DNA from: Okapia johnstoni
Taxonomy: Eukaryota > Chordata > Mammalia > Artiodactyla > Giraffidae
Direction: 5' to 3'
Length of the DNA stretch: 64,000 nt
NCBI GenBank assembly: GCA_024291935.2
Contig: CM044318.1
Coordinates: 81,354,001-81,418,000 of the forward strand
In this document: one piece after another, positions 58,166 through 64,000 of the stretch
How positions within the stretch are numbered: position 1 is the first letter of the stretch
Layout: each line of letters begins with the position of its first letter
Position numbers and translations under genes: made by a program
Notes under the pieces: model-generated
Databases searched by the model: none
Told to the model about the DNA's origin: nothing
Seen by the model: the letters and a program-made list of their open reading frames with translations, nothing else

Positions 58166-58216
58166 ACAACACTGTAAATCAACGATACGCCAATCAAAAT
58201 CAAAACAAACCAACCG
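58166..58216 (+). mobile_element. 51-bp LINE-1 tail insertion with TSD
   Basis: acaacactgtaaatcaacg, atacgccaatcaaaatc and aaaacaaaccaaccg equal the last bases of the artiodactyl L1 3' end plus a decayed A-rich tail. The 10-bp acactgggaa flanks it at 58156-58165 and 58217-58226, so this is a genuine but extremely 5'-truncated insertion. Confidence 0.82.
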
Positions 58217-58339
58217 ACACTGGGAAGACGGGAGTGACCCCGACAAAGATAGCGGGGTGGTACCGTGACCAAGCCCGAGGCGCCAGGGGCTGTTCACCCA
58301 GCGGACGAACGCCGACTCGTCCAGTCCTTCGAGTCCTAC

Positions 58340-58475
58340 CAGACAGGCACTACTGCCCCTGTTTTTAAGGAGGAAACTGAGGCACAAGAGAGCACGAACC
58401 ATCTCCCCAAAGCCACACAGCGACCAAAGGGCGGCTGGACCCCAGCGCACACGGCTCTGCCAAGAAAGACAAAAA
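58340..58475 (-). mobile_element. MIR SINE, antisense
   Basis: Decayed MIR in reverse orientation: ctgcccctgtttttaagg, aggaaactgaggcaca, ccaaagccacacagcgacc, ggctggaccccagcgc, cacggctctgcc. Block order agrees with the core and 5' part of MIR. Confidence 0.72.
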
Positions 58476-59600
58476 CAGCAGGGGTGGGTGCTGGTGCAAA
58501 AACCTAAAGACAAAGCAAGTACACAGACCCAGTGACATAGAGGGTCCTGTGTCCACTCATGTGACCAAAGACAATCACAGGGAAATACGGGGATGGCTGG
58601 GTTCTTTTGGATAAGTCAACAGAAACCCTTGTGTTTATACACACTTTATACATATTCAGGAAAAGCATGGAAAAAAAACCCTGACGTTTTATCTTGAGTT
58701 GCAATGATTGACTTTGCTTTTATAAATCTTGTATTGCATTTCTTTCCTCTTCATTAAGCATATAACCCTTCTGGAAACATCAAGATGACCAGCAAGATTT
58801 TTCCCTATTTAAAGAAAAAAAACGACAACGTATATTCATTAGAGAACACTGACTGGAATGAGATGAGAGTGGGGGAAAAAACACACCCCAATTCTACCAG
58901 CTAAAGATAAGCACTATAAAATATTCATCATCAGATTTCCCCCGCGAGTATTTCTCTGGCTTTATTCATAAATGTACATTCAATATTGGATCTTTCCACT
59001 TCAAGACAAGCCTTCTACTTATGTTATTTCAAACTGTGAAAGCATCATTTTAAAACGAATGAGCTATTTTCCCAGTGTTGGGTGCTTGAGGCATCTGTCT
59101 TTTTGCCATCAAATAACACCACCTTAGTGTATGAAAGCTTTCCTGGCAATGGGTGGGGAAGGGAGAATTAGGAGGTCAAAGGGCATACATGGTCATTTTT
59201 GGAGGCGACACTGGCTGCCACGTCTGAAGAGTCTGACTCATCACCTCATACTCACAATCTCTGAGAGTGTCTTACTAACTTTCCTCCCTCCAGGGACACA
59301 GCCCACCTTCTGCAGAGGTCACAGAGGCAGCCCCCACTCCTGGAGCTTAAGGGCAGCCCAGAGCCCTGCTGGGACTGCTGGATGGAGCAAGACTGGTGCC
59401 CAGAGCTGGGCGATGCTGCATGCACCTGGTAGCCGGGGATTCTGGGGCCCAAGCTGGCTGGGCTCTGTCCTGCTTTGGCGTCCCGGCTCCTGCCTTTTCC
59501 TGGAAAAACCTGCAAGTCAGAGCCATCATCACCTGGTCTGCTTTCTCAGTAAGCATCTGACAGCCCTAGTACTGGGTTAAAAACACCCTCCAGAAACAAG
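58476..59600. other. Unique non-coding stretch
   Basis: AT-rich to 59100, then mixed. No repeat recognised. The 149-codon frame at 59131-59580 resembles no known protein. Confidence 0.4.
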
Positions 59601-59716
59601 GGCTTCCCTGGGAGCTCAGCTGGTAAAGAATACGCCTGCAATGAAGGACTCAGTTTGATTCCTGGGTCGGGAAGATCCCTTGGAGAAGCGATAGGCTACC
59701 CTACTCCAGTATTCAT
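59601..59716 (+). mobile_element. Bov-tA head fragment
   Basis: gggcttccctgggagctcag, taaagaatacgcctgc, degraded B box (agtttgattcctgg), gggaagatcccttggag, ending at ccagtattc where the next Bov-tA begins. First unit of a three-unit cluster. Confidence 0.88.
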
Positions 59717-59931
59717 GGACTTCCCTGAAGGCTCAGACAGTAAAGAATCCGCCTGCAATGCGGGAGACCTGGGTTCGATCACTGGGTTGGAAAGTTCCCC
59801 TGGAGGAGGGCATGGCAACCCACTCCAGTATCCTTGCCTGGAGGACCCCCATGGACAGAGGAGCCTGGTGGGCTACAGTCCATGGGGTCGCAGAGAGTTG
59901 GACACAACTGAGCGACTAAGCACAGCACAGC
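59717..59931 (+). mobile_element. Bov-tA SINE, full length
   Basis: ggacttccctgaaggctcag, B box ggttcgatcactgg, full body with ccatggacagaggagcc and gctacagtccatggggtc, end gcgactaagcacagcacagc. Low divergence. It abuts partial copies on both sides. Confidence 0.94.
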
Positions 59932-60006
59932 AATGCAGGAGACCTGGGTTTGATTCCCTGGGTTGGGAAGATCCCCTGGAGGAGGGCATGGAAACCCACT
60001 CCAGGA
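59932..60006 (+). mobile_element. Partial Bov-tA
   Basis: aatgcaggagacctggg, B box-like gtttgattccctgg, gggaagatcccctggagg, cccactccagg, then cut off. It contains only the part from the tRNA-like region to the first third of Bov-A. Confidence 0.88.
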
Positions 60007-62026
60007 AAAAAGCTTCACTGTGTCCTGTGACCTGAAGCCAGGTCCACGGGCACCCTGCGGCCCCTGAGGAAAACAAGAAGACCAGCTCAGCCCCTGAGTT
60101 CTTGCCAAAAACAGGCAGGCCCCAGTGCCCACTGCCACCCCGCATGCTGCTCTGGTCCCAGTGCCTGAGCCAGCCTGTCTGTCTGCAGACAGTCACGGCA
60201 GTAGGTCCTATCTTAAGCAGATTTTCCACATTAGAAAGCAAACTGGTTAAAGTGATTGTCCGACACAACTCCCACTCATGATGCTTTGTTTAATGCCAAG
60301 TCAAACAGCAAAGCAGGAGAGGGACCGGTTTCGCCCATTTATAGATTTATAAACAGCCTTCCTGACCAGCACCCAGGCCGCCCCTCCCCCTCCCCTTCCC
60401 CCTCCTTTCAGACACACAGCTGGGTAGGAATTCACTGACCTAATATTACTGGACAGATAATTCCTCGCCTCGGGGAAAGACTGGCAAAGCCCATGGCATC
60501 TGCCATTTCCAATCTTTGTTTTGAAATGGTAAACAGGGGCTCATGCCAGGCGGCGGGGGGAGCGGCGAACAGGGAAGGTGCTCCTGTTAAGTGACAGCTG
60601 GAAACTCCCCCCGACTGCCTCGGCGGTGTCACCGCTCTGCACTGGAAAACCAGGCGTCCGACTCCACTAAATCATCTCCAAGCCTGCGCCCGGGAAAATA
60701 ATTGAATTAAAGAGTTACCGTAACTCATTCAAGTGAGATAACAACCATCAACCAGGGGGAAGCAGAGACAGGGCTGTTCAAACCCGCCGACTTCTGGAGA
60801 TAGCGCGGAAAAGGCAATAGAACGCGGTTCAAAGGACAGATGGGACTTCCCTAATTGTCCCCAGATTCCTAGCAGCAGGGGTGGTAACTAAACGGTTTCA
60901 ATTAAAAGTTAAAGAACAGGGAAAAGCAGGCAGTAAGTTATGCCTGGTGCTGATAAGGCTCCTCCAGTTCAGACTGAGGGATGCCGAGGCCCATTGTCCA
61001 AGGACCAGGGGCCCATGCCGACAGGTCACCATGGCAAGGTGAGAGCTCTTGTCTGCCGGCTGTACTGTCAGAAACTGCCCTTGTTGAGTCTGCAGGGTAA
61101 GCGGGAGGAGGACCGCATCTCAGCACAGGGAGGAGGCCTCCTCCTCCACCAGGACCAGCGAGCAAGCAGCCAACACAGGTGTGCAGGCCGTGTGTTCCGA
61201 AAGACACAGAACTGGCTAGAAGGTGATTTCCCAGCAGGGATGGAGGAGACATCAGCCCAGGAAAAAAAGTGATCTCGGTGGGGACACCTATACCTAAGGC
61301 ACCCTGGGTGACGTGTCTGGACACCGGCTGCCAGAAAGCAGGTGGGAAGGGTGAGCCTGGCATTTGGTGGGTGGGGCCAGGACTCACAGGACAGCTCCCC
61401 ACCAGGGACTCAGTAGGGGTCCCAAATGTCAACAATCCCGGAGCTGAGAAACGTCCCTGAAAAAGAATCCTAAATTGAAGCTTCTGAAGCTTCAAACCTA
61501 AGAAATGGCCGGGGTTGATGGTTCACAAGTTAATTTTCCACCAGCGTGGGACAGAAGAGACATCACTGATGTGACGTCATGGGGGAGGACCTAACTGTGC
61601 CCAACCCACAGCTGCGTGCGGTGGAAGCAGAAGCCGGGAGCGCAAAGGGCACATTTGGGGACCGGGAGATGAAAGCAGACTCCCAGGGAGAGTCTCTCAA
61701 CGGGCTCCAAGTTCACGTTCCATTTCCCAGCCGAGCCACTGACCGCTCTGGAAGCCAAAGCTGGACACACACCTACCAACCGATCTCAGGAAAAAAGACC
61801 AAACCCCTAAATGTTAGAAGGTCTCTAAACCGACAAAGGTAAAGAGAGGGATGGAGGGATTCAGAAAGCCTACTTCAACAGATAAGAACCTCAAACCCGA
61901 TAAACAAAATCCATAAGATTACTCTCAGGACGTAACCACATCTGGCCCCAGTGGTCAGTAACTGAGTGGGGGGTGGAGTGCAAGGCAGGGGTCCCTGTGT
62001 CCCCCTGGGAGCTGAAAGTCAGCCTT
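60007..62026. other. Unique stretch with enhancer-like block
   Basis: No repeat recognised. A C/T-rich tract (cccctccccctccccttccc, near 60384) could form a quadruplex on the minus strand. 60280-60920 listed separately. No exon signature. Confidence 0.4.
60280..60920. promoter_or_regulatory. Candidate enhancer
   Basis: Repeat-free block with a SOX-type ctttgtt (60514-60520), FOX-type gtaaaca (60529-60535), a TALE/E-box composite tgacagctg (60592-60600), a CpG-bearing segment (ggcggcggggggagcggcg) and ataattgaattaaag (60698-60712). Motif diversity over 200 bp, without repeats, is what conserved developmental enhancers look like. Target gene unknown. Confidence 0.33.
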
Positions 62027-62145
62027 GGGACTTCCCTGATGCTTCCGTGGTTAAAACTCTGCACTTCCAATGCAAGGATGCAGGAGCTGTGGGTCTGATC
62101 CCTGGTTGAGGTACTCAGATCCCACATGCTTTGTGGCAAGCCCCC
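62027..62145 (+). mobile_element. CHR-1-type SINE
   Basis: gggacttccctgatgcttcc, cacttccaatgcaagg, degenerate B box (ggtctgatccctgg), actcagatcccacatgc. Possible old TSD: aaagtcagcctt (62015-62026) and aaagatcagtctt (62163-62175), but the A-rich tail is replaced by a C-rich run. Confidence 0.85.
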
Positions 62146-62474
62146 CCTCCCCTCCCCCGGGCAAAGATCAGTCTTCCCAGGTCTTCACTTCCTCAACCCT
62201 AACGGAGTCCTTTATAGGAAGCCCTTTGAACACGGCATCCACCGTGGATGGCAAACCAGGAAAACCAGGCAAACGGAGAACCGGGGTGGCGTCATCTTTT
62301 CCCTCTCTTTTTAAACCCTCGAGTTTGTTTTCTGACCCCAATGTAAAACAAACAAATCAAAAACCAAAGCAAAACAATAACCACACTCAAAAAAAAGCAA
62401 AAAAATCTGGGAATAAATACGAAGATGTGACTGTTCCCTAATTACCCAGCGCCACCGTTACTCGACTTTCTGTT
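62146..62474. other. Short unique stretch
   Basis: A-rich after 62340 (caaaaaccaaagcaaaac). Nothing else recognised. Confidence 0.4.
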
Positions 62475-62688
62475 TGTTGTTGTTTAGTCGCTAAGTCACA
62501 TCCAACTCTTTTTTGAGACCCCATGGGCTGTAGCCCGCCAGGCTCCTCTGTCCATGGGATCTCCCAGGCAAGAACACTGGAGTGGATTGCCGTTTCCTGC
62601 TCCAGGGGATCTTCCCAACTCAGGGATGGAACCTACATCTCCTGCACTGCAGGTGGATTCTTCACCACGGAGCCCCCTGGGGAGCCCA
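62475..62688 (-). mobile_element. Bov-tA SINE, antisense
   Basis: gttgttgtttagtcgctaag tail side, gaccccatgggctgtagccc, caagaacactggagtgg, ctgcactgcaggtggattc, terminus ccctggggagccc. Full length. Confidence 0.94.
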
Positions 62689-64000
62689 ATTTCTTGTTAC
62701 CGCAGTTAATACTTCCTACTCATCTTTTTCTGAGGGTAGGTTGAAGAGTAAGAGAAGACACTGAATTCAGTTTTGAATCAGCTCCACGGGAATAAAAAGC
62801 CCAGCATTACGAAAAGTGAAAAAGAAAACAAAAATGCAAAAAAACATGGTGATGATGAAAAATTCCTGCATGATTTGAGACAAAGCCTCAGGAATCTAAT
62901 ACGGTCTGATCAAGATTTCTTATTTTCCAGCTCAAAATCAGGGACAACAGACCTACCCAGCCAAAACCAAAGTCAAACAAAAAGCAAAGCAAAGCAAAGT
63001 TATTAGTCACTGAAATACAGAACGTCATGTTCACGAATCTCCAGGTAGGGGGATCCTCCACTGGGTCAAATTATGTAGACACAGCTCTGCCCAACAAATT
63101 CTCTCATTTAAGATGATCAAGCATGTAACGGTTTGAAAAAAAGAAAGTAAGCTAACTCAGGTAGGAAATACAAAAGTCTATGTAGCATGAAATATCTCCA
63201 GGAGACTTGTTTAGTGAAATTAACTAGCAGTTTAATAGGGGGAAAGCCTGATATACAAGGGTGCCCCAATTTCTTCAGAGGAATTAACATTTCAATCCTG
63301 TTTTTATCTAAAAGTCATTAAACTGTGAAACATGAATTATTGGAACTGTAGCAAAGAATTACCTCTATTCATCAACTAAGTCCAAACACTTTCGAGCACA
63401 TCTGTAACGAAAAAATAGCTCTACATTTCCATCTCTTCTCATTAAAGTAAACTGGTTTTCCCCCCTTCTCAGTATATAAAACTGTCTTCTATTCATATAA
63501 TTTATATTACCATAAGCTGGCTCACACTCTAAACTATTACACGCCTCCAATTAATTTTTGAAGCTTTTGCCTGAAAATTTAATGAGATAGTAGTGTGTGA
63601 ACCTGCTGACTCTAGATTACGAGTGTGCACCCAATATTAATGCTGGCATAATAAAATCATCTGATCCATACGCGATGAGAGGCTCCGGAGGCCACAGTGG
63701 GAAAGCGAATGTGCCAGCCAGGGCCACGCAGCTTCCTCTTTTAAATCCATTATAACGTTTACTAGTCTCAGATGAAACTGCCCCTACGCGTCAAGCTGGG
63801 GAAGATGGAGAAAGAAGCAGCAGCGTCTGATTACCCCCAACTCCATTTCTATAAACATTTCAGGCAACAGTGTAGATGGATGACTTTGTCTAAGACCTCT
63901 GCTCACCACCATGGAAGCAGAGAGCCTGTACGCGTTCAAACCGATCCCAAGAGTCAGCCAAGGCGAGCACCCAGGGATGGGCCTGAGAAGCCCCTCCATC
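62689..64000. other. Unique stretch to window end
   Basis: A-rich at 62780-63000, including a short caaag-type slippage (62983-62999). Two short open frames, 77 codons plus (62773-63006) and 61 codons minus (63365-63550), look superficially protein-like but match nothing I know. The enhancer-like part is listed separately. Confidence 0.4.
63250..63720. promoter_or_regulatory. Candidate conserved non-coding block
   Basis: AT-rich, repeat-free. Contains gaattattgg, catataatttatattacc, ccaattaatttttgaagc, caatattaatgctggcataa and a CpG-containing end (ccatacgcgatgag). Low-copy look and clustered homeodomain cores suggest conservation. Not tested. Confidence 0.28.

Noticed and set aside
59601..60006. 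Repeated units considered as CRISPR-like or as tRNA genes
   Set aside because: The units are Bov-tA SINEs in a mammalian genome. The tRNA-like heads keep a B box but cannot fold as functional tRNAs.
62773..63006. 77-codon Lys/Ser-rich frame
   Set aside because: A-rich DNA encodes Lys/Asn/Ser by default. A tttccag just before 62932 is not supported by other exon features.

Overview
The window is nuclear DNA of a ruminant artiodactyl, most likely a bovid. The evidence is its interspersed repeats: tRNA-derived Bov-tA SINEs, 3' ends of the BovB (RTE) LINE including its Bov-A/BOV-A2 derivatives, CHR-1/CHR-2 SINEs typical of cetartiodactyls, and an artiodactyl-type LINE-1 3' end. Species cannot be fixed from this alone. 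Nothing bacterial, plasmid-borne or phage-like is present.

I found no protein-coding gene, exon or RNA gene that I can support. Open frames are short, mostly under 150 codons. The longest either lie in GC-rich or microsatellite DNA or run through SINEs and LINEs, and none resembles a protein family I know. The window therefore reads as intergenic or large-intron DNA. The annotation is essentially a map of transposable elements, simple repeats and candidate non-coding regulatory stretches. Family names come from memory of repeat consensus sequences and were not checked with a masking program.

Layout. 1-9 kb: unique sequence with one CHR-2 and three Bov-tA copies. 9.4-10 kb: an old mammalian LINE-1 (L1M) 3' UTR. 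11.9-13.1 kb: a CA repeat, then two AT-rich blocks with TCF/LEF and homeodomain motifs around a CHR-1. 14-17 kb: dense young SINEs, BovB and an L1 tail. 17.1-22.3 kb: 5 kb in which I recognise no repeat. 22.3-24.4 kb: old LTR pieces (MaLR-like) broken by BovB insertions. 26.2-26.7 kb: L1 inside a CHR SINE. 28.6-29.1 kb: the longest BovB fragment. 30.05-30.2 kb: a long TG microsatellite. 32-38 kb: scattered SINEs and L1M. 41.2-47.6 kb: a Bov-tA with tandem Bov-A units, CHR-2 copies, an L1M end, and two nested SINE clusters. 48-51 kb: AT-rich unique DNA, a long L1M 3' UTR and a CHR-2. 51-54 kb: repeat-poor. 54-60 kb: L2, MIR, a CHR-1 carrying a Bov-tA, a 51-bp L1 tail and a Bov-tA cluster. 60-64 kb: unique DNA with two enhancer-like stretches.

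The most useful observations are insertion histories that can be read from target-site duplications (notably two Bov-tA copies placed one after the other at the same site in a CHR-1), a very short L1 tail insertion, a strong plus-strand bias of LINE and LTR fragments (19 of 21) that would fit an intron of a minus-strand gene, and several unique AT-rich blocks with clustered factor-binding motifs. I see no evidence of a previously undescribed biological system.
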